Below, piece after piece: positions 44,386 through 52,737 of a DNA stretch of 64,000 nt. The stretch lies in contig NZ_CP043489.1 of assembly GCF_008330945.1 (NCBI RefSeq), forward strand, positions 2,615,501 through 2,679,500, read 5' to 3'. How positions within the stretch are numbered: position 1 is the stretch's first letter; every line of letters starts with the position of its first letter. This stretch comes from Labrys sp. KNU-23. Its GTDB lineage: Bacteria > Pseudomonadota > Alphaproteobacteria > Rhizobiales > Labraceae. A program made the translations under genes and the position numbers. The notes below the pieces were generated by a model that did no database searches, had not been told where the DNA came from, and saw nothing but the letters and a program-made list of their open reading frames with translations.

Positions 44386-46194
44386 ATGAGCGAAGAATTG
44401 ATCGAAAATATCCGGAATTTCTCCATCGTGGCCCATATCGACCACGGCAAGTCCACGCTTGCCGATCGTCTGATCCAGGCCACGGGCACGCTGACCGACC
44501 GCGAAATGGTCGAGCAGGTGCTCGATTCCATGGATATCGAGCGCGAGCGCGGCATCACCATCAAGGCGCAGACTGTGCGCCTGAACTACCGCGCCCAGGA
44601 CGGCAAGGACTATATCCTCAATCTGATGGATACGCCCGGCCATGTCGACTTCGCCTATGAGGTCTCGCGCTCGCTGGCGGCCTGCGAGGGCTCGCTCCTG
44701 GTGGTCGACGCCTCCCAGGGCGTCGAGGCCCAGACGCTCGCCAATGTCTATCACGCCATCGATGCCAATCACGAGCTGGTGCCGGTGCTCAACAAGATCG
44801 ATCTGCCTGCGGCCGAGCCCGATCGCATCAAGCAGCAGATCGAGGACGTGATCGGCATCGACGCCTCCGAGGCCGTGCCGATTTCAGCCAAGACCGGCCT
44901 CAACATCGACCAGGTGCTGGAAGCCATCGTCACCCGCCTGCCGCCGCCCAAGGGCGACCGCAACGCACCGCTCAAGGCGCTGCTGGTGGATAGCTGGTAC
45001 GACGCCTATCTCGGCGTGGTCGTGCTGGTGCGCATCTTCGACGGCACGCTCAAGAAGGGCCAGCGCGTCAAGATGATCGGCACCAACGCCCAATACGAGG
45101 TCGATCGCCTCGGCGTGTTCAGGCCGAAGATGCAGGCCATTGCCGAGCTCGGGCCGGGCGAGATCGGCTTCATCACCGCCGCGATCAAGGAAGTGGCCGA
45201 TACCCGCGTCGGCGATACCATCACCGATGATCGCAAGAACACCAACATCGTGCCGCTGCCGGGTTTCAAGCCCGCCCAGCCCGTGGTGTTCTGCGGCCTG
45301 TTCCCGATGGATGCGGCGCAGTTCGAGGATCTGCGCGCCGCCATGGGGCGGTTGCGCCTCAACGACGCCTCGTTCTCCTTCGAGATGGAATCCTCCGCGG
45401 CGCTCGGCTTCGGTTTCCGCTGCGGCTTCCTCGGCCTCCTGCATCTGGAAATCATCCAGGAGCGCCTGGAGCGCGAGTTCAATCTCGACCTGATCGCCAC
45501 GGCACCATCCGTCATCTACAAGATCAACATGACCGACGGCAGCCATATCGAGCTGCACAATCCCGTCGACATGCCGGATGTGGTGAAGATCACCTCGATC
45601 GAGGAGCCGTGGATCCGCGCCACCATCCTGACGCCGGACGACTATCTCGGCTCGATCCTCAAGCTCTGCCAGGACCGGCGCGGCGTGCAGGTCGACCTCA
45701 ACTATGTCGGCAAGCGCGCCATGGTGCAGTACGACCTGCCGCTCAACGAGGTGGTGTTCGATTTCTATGACCGCCTGAAGTCGGTGTCGAAGGGCTATGC
45801 GTCCTTCGACTATCATCTGACCGACTACAAGGAAGGCGATCTGGTCAAGATGCAGATCCTGGTCAATGCCGAGCCGGTGGACGCGCTTTCGATGCTGGTG
45901 CATCGCGACCGGGCCGAGAGCCGCGGCCGCGCCATGTGCGAGAAGCTGAAGGACCTCATCCCCCAGCACATGTTCGTCATCCCGATCCAGGCGGCGATCG
46001 GCGCCAAGATCATTGCGCGAGAGACCATCCGGGCCCTGCGCAAGGATGTCACCGCCAAGTGCTATGGCGGCGATATCTCCCGCAAGCGCAAGCTTCTGGA
46101 GAAGCAGAAGGAAGGCAAGAAGAAGATGCGCCAGTTCGGCAGCGTCGACATCCCGCAGGAAGCCTTCATCGCCGCGCTCAAGGTGGATGGGTAG
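44386..46194 (+). CDS. lepA: Elongation factor 4 (LepA)
   Basis: Ribosome-associated GTPase of 602 residues that back-translocates or remodels stalled ribosomes. G1 is AHIDHGKSTLADR near residue 17, G2 RGITIKAQTV, G3 DTPGHVDF and G4 NKIDLP. The C-terminal LepA-specific domain has KCYGGDISRKRKLLEKQKEGKKKMRQ in two pieces, a signature of the family. Length is normal. The stop is followed by a strong terminator and the transposase element. Confidence 0.97.
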   Translation: MSEELIENIRNFSIVAHIDHGKSTLADRLIQATGTLTDREMVEQVLDSMDIERERGITIKAQTVRLNYRAQDGKDYILNLMDTPGHVDFAYEVSRSLAACEGSLLVVDASQGVEAQTLANVYHAIDANHELVPVLNKIDLPAAEPDRIKQQIEDVIGIDASEAVPISAKTGLNIDQVLEAIVTRLPPPKGDRNAPLKALLVDSWYDAYLGVVVLVRIFDGTLKKGQRVKMIGTNAQYEVDRLGVFRPKMQAIAELGPGEIGFITAAIKEVADTRVGDTITDDRKNTNIVPLPGFKPAQPVVFCGLFPMDAAQFEDLRAAMGRLRLNDASFSFEMESSAALGFGFRCGFLGLLHLEIIQERLEREFNLDLIATAPSVIYKINMTDGSHIELHNPVDMPDVVKITSIEEPWIRATILTPDDYLGSILKLCQDRRGVQVDLNYVGKRAMVQYDLPLNEVVFDFYDRLKSVSKGYASFDYHLTDYKEGDLVKMQILVNAEPVDALSMLVHRDRAESRGRAMCEKLKDLIPQHMFVIPIQAAIGAKIIARETIRALRKDVTAKCYGGDISRKRKLLEKQKEGKKKMRQFGSVDIPQEAFIAALKVDG

Positions 46195-46229
46195 GCAGGA
46201 ACCGGCGGCTCCGGGAAGGCTGTCTTTTT

Positions 46230-46260
46230 CCTGGGACCGCCAGCATCTTGCTGGCATCTT
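46230..46260. repeat. REP-type palindrome, left flank of the transposase
   Basis: Starts CCTGGGACCGCC, followed by AGCATCTTGCTGGC, which can form a hairpin (GCCAGC/GCTGGC). Its inverted counterpart lies at 46897-46926 on the other side of the transposase gene (one or two changes between them). A near-identical core with GCCGGC pairs occurs at 28.1 kb. Confidence 0.85.
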
Positions 46261-46290
46261 AAAACCCTCACTCAGGGCGTGAGGGTTTTT
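46261..46290. terminator. Bidirectional rho-independent terminator
   Basis: AAAACCCTCAC (46261-46271) pairs with GTGAGGGTTTT (46279-46289) around a 7-base loop, followed by T and preceded by A-rich sequence, so it works on both strands. It lies about 65 bases after the lepA stop and overlaps the stop codon of the transposase gene. Confidence 0.85.
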
Positions 46291-46868
46291 GAGTGAGGTG
46301 TCGCGCTCGAGAAGAGCCAATTCTCGGCCTTTTCGCACAGACGAGCCTGTACCGGATTCTGTTCGATATAGTAGCGGGCAGCCTCGAAATGTCGCTCGTC
46401 ACGGATCTTCCGGTCGAAATATTCCCGGTACCAGACCTTTCCCTCCCGTTGCAGCAGCCGGTTTATACCGAGTGCCGTATAGGACTTCCAGGAACCGACT
46501 ATAGAGCTGTGGGCGTGCCCGCCGACGGGCGTCATCAGGGCATGAACGTGATTGGGCATGATGCACCAGGCGTGAAGCCGGTATCGAGTTCCGTCGAAAA
46601 AAAGCAGAGCAGTCCGAACGATATTCGCAACCTTGGGCGAGGTCAGGAATGCTTCGCCGTGCCCTCGATCGAGTATCTCCTCCAAGCGCTTCCGCTGTTC
46701 AATCACGGCTTTTTCTTCAGGTATTTGGGACAGGTCGGCCAACGCCTGCTTCACGATAGGCAGCGGCAATGAATCCGCGAGCCGAAAGCAGATGGACTGC
46801 GGAGCCTCGCCAGCTTCCCAGTGAGGAAGATAGCCGCGTGAATACCATTCTGTTTGGAGGGTCTTCAT
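46272..46868 (-). CDS. REP-associated tyrosine transposase (RAYT, Y1/HUH type)
   Basis: A 198-residue HUH endonuclease that nicks single-stranded DNA with a tyrosine. The HxH pair His107/His109 is in WCIMPNHVHALM, and candidate catalytic tyrosines are in WYREYFDRKIRD (near 147-150) or RYYIEQNPVQARL. The start MKTLQTEWYSRG is preferred; a longer frame runs through the flanking palindrome. REP-type palindromes border both sides, and a third copy lies at 28.1 kb. RAYTs act on such palindromes rather than classic insertion-sequence ends. Confidence 0.88.
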   Translation of the reverse strand: MKTLQTEWYSRGYLPHWEAGEAPQSICFRLADSLPLPIVKQALADLSQIPEEKAVIEQRKRLEEILDRGHGEAFLTSPKVANIVRTALLFFDGTRYRLHAWCIMPNHVHALMTPVGGHAHSSIVGSWKSYTALGINRLLQREGKVWYREYFDRKIRDERHFEAARYYIEQNPVQARLCEKAENWLFSSATPHSKTLTP

Positions 46869-46896
46869 GGGAACGGCTACCACGATGAGGGCTATC

Positions 46897-46926
46897 AAGA
46901 GCCAGCAGGATGCTGGCGGTCCCAGG
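46897..46926. repeat. REP-type palindrome, right flank of the transposase
   Basis: AAGAGCCAGCAGGATGCTGG followed by CGGTCCCAGG: the inverted partner of the element at 46230-46260. Together they bracket the transposase gene and define a mobile unit of about 700 bases. Confidence 0.85.
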
Positions 46927-46941
46927 AATAGGCAACGCCCC

Positions 46942-47610
46942 TCACTCGCTGTAGCGTTCTTCCCGCCAGGGATCGCCGCGGTTGTGATAGCCGCGCACTT
47001 CCCAAAAGCCCGGCTTGTCGCGGCTGGCGAATTCGATGCGGCTGAGCCATTTGGCGCTCTTCCAGAAATAGAGCCGGGGCACGACGAGGCGCACCGGGCC
47101 GCCATGGTCCGAGGTCAGCGGCCTGCCTTCCCAGGCATGGGCGATCAGGACGTCCTCACCCAGGAAATCCTGCAGGGAGAGGTTGGTGGTGTAGCCGTCA
47201 GCCGCATGCAGCACGACATGACCAGCCTCTGGCTTGGGGTGCACGATCTCGGCGAGGGCTGATGTGGGCAGGCCCTCGAAATGGTTGTCGTAGCGCGACC
47301 AGGTGGTGACGCAGTGAATGTCGCAGACCTGGGTCACCTGGGGCTGGGCCGTGAAAGCCGCAAAATCCCAGACGACCGGATTTTCGACCGCACCGAACAC
47401 ATCGAGCTGCCAGCGCGCCTTGTCGATGCCGGGCTGCAGGCCGAGATCGAGCACCGGCCAGTCTTTGACGAGATGCTGGCCGGGCGGCAGGCGGTCGCTC
47501 TGAGGCCGGGAAGCCCGGCCGGTGAGGAACTTGCCGGCCTGAGCCCAGAGCTGCTTGGTGCGGGTGAGCTTTGAATCGGCCGGCGTCGCCGGGTCTTCAT
47601 CATCGGCCAT
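46942..47610 (-). CDS. Sulfite-oxidase-like molybdopterin oxidoreductase
   Basis: A 222-residue single-domain member of the oxidoreductase molybdopterin-binding family (related to MsrP/YedY). The Mo-ligand-type cysteine is Cys100 in VCDIHCVTTWS; Cys96 also lies here. Other blocks are WEGRPLTSDHGGPVRLVVPRLYFW in two parts and the WEVRGYHNRGDPWREERY end. No signal peptide is visible, so it seems cytoplasmic or the start is too late. The partner and substrate are unknown. Confidence 0.85.
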   Translation of the reverse strand: MADDEDPATPADSKLTRTKQLWAQAGKFLTGRASRPQSDRLPPGQHLVKDWPVLDLGLQPGIDKARWQLDVFGAVENPVVWDFAAFTAQPQVTQVCDIHCVTTWSRYDNHFEGLPTSALAEIVHPKPEAGHVVLHAADGYTTNLSLQDFLGEDVLIAHAWEGRPLTSDHGGPVRLVVPRLYFWKSAKWLSRIEFASRDKPGFWEVRGYHNRGDPWREERYSE

Positions 47611-47696
47611 GGTCCCCTCCAAAAAGACAAGATAATGCATATTTCGATGGATGGTAGGTCGGCTGCTATAAGGGCCGTACCCGAATCGAGGTCCTC

Positions 47697-49742
47697 ATGT
47701 CCGCTGACGCCAATCCCCTCCTCGCCCGCTGGTCCACCCCCTTCGAAGCGCCACCCTTCGCCGATATCCGCACCGAGCATTATCATCAGGCCTTCGAGGC
47801 GGCGCTGACCGAAAACAAGGCGGAGGTCGCTGCGATCGCCGACAATGCCTCTGCGCCGAGCTTCGACAACACCCTGGCGGCGCTGGAGCGGTCGGGCCGG
47901 GCGCTCGACCAGGTCGCCTCGGTGTTCTTCAACCTGGCCGGTTCCGACACCAATGACGCATTGCAGGCGATCGAGCGCGAGATGGCGCCGATCCTGTCGC
48001 GCCACCACACTGCGATCTATCTGAACGATGCCCTGTTCCGGCGCGTCGACGCCGTCTTCGCCCGCCGCGGCGAACTCGGCCTGTCGCCGGAGCAGGCTCG
48101 TGTGCTCGATCGCTATCACACCGCGTTCCGCCGGGCCGGCGCCGGCAGGCCCGAAGAGGTCAAGCAGCGCCTGGCTGCGATTTCCGAACGGCTTGCCAGC
48201 CTCGGTACCCAGTTCGGGCAGAACGTGCTGAAGGACGAGAAGGCCTGGTCGATGAAGCTCGACGGCGAGGCCGATCTCGCCGGCCTGCCCGATTTCCTGC
48301 GCTCTGCCAGCGCCGGCGCGGCTGTGGATCGCGGCGAGAGCGGCCATGTCGTCACCCTGTCGCGCTCGCTGATCGAACCCTTCCTGCAGTTCTCCGCCCG
48401 CCGCGACCTGCGCGAAACGGCCTTCAAGGCCTGGCTCGCCCGCGGTGAGGGCGGCGGCGAAACCGACAACCGCGCCTTGATCGCCGAAATGGTGGCGCTC
48501 CGGGCCGAGCGCGCCAGGCTCCTGGGCTACCGGACCTTCGCCCATTATCGCCTGGACGATTCGATGGCCCGCACGCCCGAGGCCGCGCTCGATCTCCTGC
48601 GCTCGGTGTGGCAGCCGGCCCGCAGCCAGGCCGAACGCGAGCGCGCTGGCCTCGAGGCCCTGGCAGCGGGCGAAGGCGACAATATCGCGCTGCAGGCCTG
48701 GGACTGGCGCTATTATGCCGAGAAGAAGCGTCGCCAGGAATTCGACCTCGACGAGGCCGAGCTCAAGCCCTATCTGCAGCTCGACAAGATCATCGAGGCC
48801 GCCTTCGACACGGCCCGCCGCCTGTTCGGCATCACCTTCACCGAGCGCAAGGACGTGCCGGTCTATCATCCCGACGTCAGGGCCTTCGAGGCGACGGACG
48901 CGGCCGGCACCAGCATCGGCCTGTTCTATGGCGATTATTTTGCCCGGCCCTCCAAGCGTAGCGGTGCCTGGATGAGCGCCTTCCGCAGCCAGGAGCGGCT
49001 GAACGGCGCGATCAGCCCGATCATCGTCAATGTGATGAATTTCGCCCGCGGCGCTGATGGTCAGCCGACCCTGTTGTCCTTCGACGACGCCCGCACACTG
49101 TTCCACGAGTTCGGCCATGGCCTGCACGGCCTGTTGTCGGACGTCACCTATCCCCTGCTCTCGGGTACCAGCGTGGCGCGCGACTTCGTCGAATTCCCCT
49201 CGCAGCTCTACGAGCACTGGCTCGAACAGCCCGACGTGCTGCAGCGCTATGCCGTGCACTATCTGACCGGCGAGCCGATGCCGAAGGCCCTGCTCGACCG
49301 CCTGCTCGCCAGCCGCACCTTCAACCAGGGTTTTGCCACGGTGGAATATGTCTCCTCCGCCCTGGTCGATCTCGAAATGCACCTCCTTGATAAGGCCGAG
49401 GGCTTCGATGTCGGCGCCTTCGAGGCCAAGGTGCTCGGCGAGATCGACATGCCCCGGGCGATGGTGATGCGTCACCGGCCGCCGCATTTCCAGCATGTCT
49501 TTTCAGGGGAAGGCTATTCCTCAGCCTATTATTCCTATCTGTGGTCGGAAGTGCTCGACGCCGACGGCTTCGACGCCTTCGTCGAGACCGGCGACATCTT
49601 CGATGGCGAGACGGCTCGCAAGCTCAAGCAGTTCGTCTATGCCGCCGGCAACCGTCAGGATGCCGCGCAGGCCTATCGCGACTTCCGCGGCCATGATCCC
49701 AAGCCCGAGGCCTTGCTGAAGAAGCGCGGCCTGGCGGCATGA
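47697..49742 (+). CDS. dcp: M3 family metallopeptidase (peptidyl-dipeptidase Dcp-like)
   Basis: A 681-residue zinc peptidase that removes dipeptides or cuts oligopeptides in the cytoplasm. The gluzincin motif HEFGH is at residues 470-474 (TLFHEFGHGLHGLLSD), with a third zinc ligand in a downstream FVEFPSQLYEHW segment. Length and motif fit Dcp or oligopeptidase A. The symbol is by family resemblance; substrate range is not certain. Confidence 0.9.
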   Translation: MSADANPLLARWSTPFEAPPFADIRTEHYHQAFEAALTENKAEVAAIADNASAPSFDNTLAALERSGRALDQVASVFFNLAGSDTNDALQAIEREMAPILSRHHTAIYLNDALFRRVDAVFARRGELGLSPEQARVLDRYHTAFRRAGAGRPEEVKQRLAAISERLASLGTQFGQNVLKDEKAWSMKLDGEADLAGLPDFLRSASAGAAVDRGESGHVVTLSRSLIEPFLQFSARRDLRETAFKAWLARGEGGGETDNRALIAEMVALRAERARLLGYRTFAHYRLDDSMARTPEAALDLLRSVWQPARSQAERERAGLEALAAGEGDNIALQAWDWRYYAEKKRRQEFDLDEAELKPYLQLDKIIEAAFDTARRLFGITFTERKDVPVYHPDVRAFEATDAAGTSIGLFYGDYFARPSKRSGAWMSAFRSQERLNGAISPIIVNVMNFARGADGQPTLLSFDDARTLFHEFGHGLHGLLSDVTYPLLSGTSVARDFVEFPSQLYEHWLEQPDVLQRYAVHYLTGEPMPKALLDRLLASRTFNQGFATVEYVSSALVDLEMHLLDKAEGFDVGAFEAKVLGEIDMPRAMVMRHRPPHFQHVFSGEGYSSAYYSYLWSEVLDADGFDAFVETGDIFDGETARKLKQFVYAAGNRQDAAQAYRDFRGHDPKPEALLKKRGLAA

Positions 49743-49804
49743 TTGAAGCGCGGACATTCTGTCCGCTCTTCTTTCCAGGCAAGCATGTCGCGATGTTCGC
49801 GCTC

Positions 49805-50728
49805 CTACGCCGCGTGCCGCTCCGCGCCGGCGCCGAAATGGTCGACATAGCGAGCGCTGATCTTCTCGATCGGCAGGACCACCAGCACGTCGGTGGTACC
49901 GAACTGATGGTCGACCACCGCACCGTCGCCGAAAGTCGCGCCGAGGCGTAGATAGCCCTTGATCAAGGGCGGCAGGGCATGCAGCGCCTGCTTGACATCG
50001 ATGCCTTCCTTGGCGATGCGGTTCATCGAGACATAGCGCTCGGGCACCGCCTTGACGCGCCATTCGCCTTCGGCAGCGGCATGGTGGTGCAGGAAGGCGA
50101 GCGGCAGAGCGAGGCGGCTCGGGTCGGTGCCCTCCAGGCTGGCGCAGCCCAGCATCACGTCGATCTTGTGGTGCAGCACATAGGTCCAGATCCCGTGCCA
50201 GAGCAGTTCCACGGTACGCTTGTTGCGATAGGCCGGCAGTACGCAGGAACGGCCGAGTTCGAGGAAGCGGCGGCCGGGATGGGCTGCAATCAGCGGCTCG
50301 ATGGCGTATTCGGCGGTCGAATAGAAACCGCCGTGGCGCTCGGCCACGTCCTGGCGCAGCAAGCGGTAAGTGCCGACAACGCGTCCGCCAGGCTTGCCCA
50401 GCTTGGTGGGCGCATCGTGGTCGATCACCAGAAGGTGGTCGCAAAGCGTGTCGTAATCGTCGCGGTCACGCCTGGAGATCAGGGACAGCGCATTGGGTAT
50501 GGCGGCCATCTCCTCGTAGAACACCTGATAGCGCAGCTTCTGCGCTTTCTTCACGTCTCTTGCGGTCACAGCCAACCGCACTTCCAGGGAACCGATGCGT
50601 CCGAGAGTCATCGGCAAACCGATATTCTCGATGCGACGCTGGCGCAAGGCCGGCTTGAGCCGGCGGTGCGGCGCCAAAGGCACGATGCCGACCGGCAGCT
50701 TGCTGCTCCAGCCGCGCGGATCGATCAT
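49805..50728 (-). CDS. olsB: OlsB-like L-ornithine N-alpha-acyltransferase
   Basis: A GNAT-fold acyltransferase of about 307 residues from MIDPRGWSSKLPVG. It resembles rhizobial OlsB, which adds a 3-hydroxyacyl group to ornithine in ornithine-lipid synthesis. Key segments are RIGSLEVRLAVTARDVKKAQ, RYQVFYEEM, GTYRLLRQDVAERHGGFYS and ELGRSCVLPAYRNKRTVELLW. OlsA, usually its partner, is not present in this window. Several in-frame starts exist upstream to 50830; the one used fits the family. Confidence 0.8.
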   Translation of the reverse strand: MIDPRGWSSKLPVGIVPLAPHRRLKPALRQRRIENIGLPMTLGRIGSLEVRLAVTARDVKKAQKLRYQVFYEEMAAIPNALSLISRRDRDDYDTLCDHLLVIDHDAPTKLGKPGGRVVGTYRLLRQDVAERHGGFYSTAEYAIEPLIAAHPGRRFLELGRSCVLPAYRNKRTVELLWHGIWTYVLHHKIDVMLGCASLEGTDPSRLALPLAFLHHHAAAEGEWRVKAVPERYVSMNRIAKEGIDVKQALHALPPLIKGYLRLGATFGDGAVVDHQFGTTDVLVVLPIEKISARYVDHFGAGAERHAA

Positions 50729-50852
50729 TGCAAACAAGCCTTTCGGCGGCGTCGTCGGCATCTTCAGCCCCTGCCCGAATCCCCATCCGACAAGCATCAT
50801 CACAGTTTTCGCACGGATTTGTGACAACAAGCCGCAGCGTCGCGCGGCCCGC

Positions 50853-51497
50853 TCAGGCGGGCTTCGCCGGGGCCATGGCGCGGTCGATCACCACCACGAT
50901 CAATCCCAGCCCGAGGAAGCCTGCCAGGATGACGAGGCCGTTGGCAAGGGCGCCGCCATAGCCGAGGACGGTGACGTCGGCAAAGGGATAGAGATAACGC
51001 CCGGCCAGGGCGCCATAGAGCAGCGAATAGGCGACATAAAACAGCGGGTAGAGCATCCATGCCAGGGGATCGCGCCAGCGCAACCGTCCCTTCGGCACGA
51101 AGACGAGCCAATAGAACACGAACAGCACCGGCACGAGGCGATGCAGGACATTGTCGACCGCGAGCGTCAGGCCGCTCATTTGGCGCAACCCGGTGAGCAG
51201 GGCGGCGAAGATCACGCCGACCACGAAGATATAGATGGCCACGGCTGCCCGGGTTCCCGGCGCGGTCAGGAAGCCATCCTTCTGTCCGAGTAGGGCCCCG
51301 GCCCCAGCCACGATCGCCACCAGCGTGTTGGTGAGCACGGTGAAATAGCTGAAGACGAGGATGATGCCGTCGAGAGCGCTGCGCCCCTGTGCCTGCACGG
51401 TCTCGACCCCCAGCACCACCTGCAGCAGCACCGCGCCGCCGGCAAGAAGGGCGATCACCCCGGCAAGGAGGCGTTCGATCCTTTGATTGCCTGTCAC
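50853..51497 (-). CDS. Pr6Pr family membrane protein
   Basis: A 214-residue membrane protein with about six helices, starting at GTG (VTGNQRIERLLAG). Conserved blocks include FSYFTVLTNTLVAIVAG, LHRLVPVLFVFYWLVFVPKG and YPLFYVAYSLLYGALAGRYLYPF. It is paralogous to the next gene, with over half of these blocks shared, so the pair is a tandem duplication. Function unknown. Alternative longer frames upstream are antisense to the other gene. Confidence 0.82.
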   Translation of the reverse strand: MTGNQRIERLLAGVIALLAGGAVLLQVVLGVETVQAQGRSALDGIILVFSYFTVLTNTLVAIVAGAGALLGQKDGFLTAPGTRAAVAIYIFVVGVIFAALLTGLRQMSGLTLAVDNVLHRLVPVLFVFYWLVFVPKGRLRWRDPLAWMLYPLFYVAYSLLYGALAGRYLYPFADVTVLGYGGALANGLVILAGFLGLGLIVVVIDRAMAPAKPA

Positions 51498-51564
51498 GCT
51501 GTACTCCCTTCTGGCTGGGACCGGCAGCTTAGCCAGGACGTCATCGTCACGATGCCGCCGGCGG

Positions 51565-52224
51565 TCATTGGCGCGCCCGGATGGCGGATCCGGCGATGGC
51601 GCGATCGAGCGCCACCAGCGCGAGGCCGAGGCCGTAGAAGGCGGCAAGGATCAGGGCGGCATAGCCGAGGGCACGGGGATAGCCGAGCACCGGCACGTTG
51701 GAGAAGGGATAGAGATAGCGCCCCGTCAGTGCGCCATAGATCAGCGAATAGACGACGTAGAGCGCCGGAAAGGTCAGCCAGGCCAGCGGATTGCGCCAGG
51801 TCAACCGGCCCTTTGGCACGAAGATGAGCCAATAGAGCGTGAAGAGCACCGGTACTACCCGGTGCAGGGCGATGTCGACGGGCACGGCGAGGCCGGTCAG
51901 CTGCCGCAACCCGGCGAGGAACACGGCATAGATCAGGCCGACGATGATGATGTAGACGGTGACGGCCGCCCGGGTCGACGGCCGGGTCAGGAAGCCTCCG
52001 GTTTCCCCGCGCAGAGCGCAGGCAGTGGCGACCACGGCCAGGATCACATTGGCCTGCAGGGTGAAATAGCTGAACACGGTGACGAGGCCATCGAGCGCTG
52101 TCCGGCCCTGCGCCATTACCGCCCCGACCACGATCCAGGCGCGCAGGGAGACCGCGAGCCAGGCGGTGACGGCAATCAGCCCGGCGAAAAGACGTCCGGC
52201 TCCCTGGCTACCCGTCATGATCAC
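51565..52224 (-). CDS. Pr6Pr family membrane protein, tandem paralogue
   Basis: A 219-residue protein with about six helices. Shared with the preceding gene: ALDGLVTVFSYFTLQANVIL, LHRVVPVLFTLYWLIFVPKG and YVVYSLIYGALTGRYLYPF. MTGSQGAGR is an alternative start two residues in. The 67-base spacing and the same strand suggest one transcript. Function unknown. Confidence 0.82.
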   Translation of the reverse strand: MIMTGSQGAGRLFAGLIAVTAWLAVSLRAWIVVGAVMAQGRTALDGLVTVFSYFTLQANVILAVVATACALRGETGGFLTRPSTRAAVTVYIIIVGLIYAVFLAGLRQLTGLAVPVDIALHRVVPVLFTLYWLIFVPKGRLTWRNPLAWLTFPALYVVYSLIYGALTGRYLYPFSNVPVLGYPRALGYAALILAAFYGLGLALVALDRAIAGSAIRARQ

Positions 52225-52292
52225 CCCGATTGCTGCTGCGGCTGGCGATCCAGTCTAAGCTGCATTGGCCGAGGCTGGCCAGGGTGGAGCGA

Positions 52293-52637
52293 TCAATAGG
52301 GATCGCTGCGCTCGAGGATCTCCTGGCCCATCAGTACGCAGTCGCCCGGCATCTGGGCATAGATCAGGCGCATGCGGTACTCGCCCTTGTAGATCGAGCC
52401 CTCGACCTCGATCACGTCGAAGCGTCCCTTGCCGACCAGGGCACCGACGGTGCCGATCGCCCGCACACTGTCGGGATCGACCTGGGCGCGGTCATCATTG
52501 TCGGAATGGAAGGCGAGCAGTTTTGCGGCCTGCTTCACGGCGGCATCGGCGCAATGAGGCCGGGGAGCGGCGTGGGAAGCAGCGGTGCCGGCGAGCAAGG
52601 CGAGGCAGGCGAGAAGGACGGGAATGCGCATGGACAT
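52293..52637 (-). CDS. Small secreted hypothetical protein
   Basis: A 114-residue protein. The N terminus (MSMRIPVLLACLALLAGTAA, then SHAAP) is a signal peptide, cleaved near Ala-Ala. The mature part has two cysteines (residues near 30 and 103), a VEGSIYKGEYRMRLIY strand pair and the ending GQEILERSDPY. It is otherwise unrecognised. Likely periplasmic. Confidence 0.75.
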   Translation of the reverse strand: MSMRIPVLLACLALLAGTAASHAAPRPHCADAAVKQAAKLLAFHSDNDDRAQVDPDSVRAIGTVGALVGKGRFDVIEVEGSIYKGEYRMRLIYAQMPGDCVLMGQEILERSDPY

Positions 52638-52737
52638 GTCTCGGGTGAACATCGGCCGGGTGGTGTCTGCAGATAGCGGCTTCAAGGCCGCGTCGCCAGC
52701 CCTACCCCTGTCAACCATAGTGCGTCGTAGAAGCTGG

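Noticed and set aside
47334..49496. 720-residue open frame antisense to the M3 peptidase gene
   Set aside because: Caused by GC-rich third codon positions; no domain recognisable and the opposite strand encodes a full peptidase with HEFGH.
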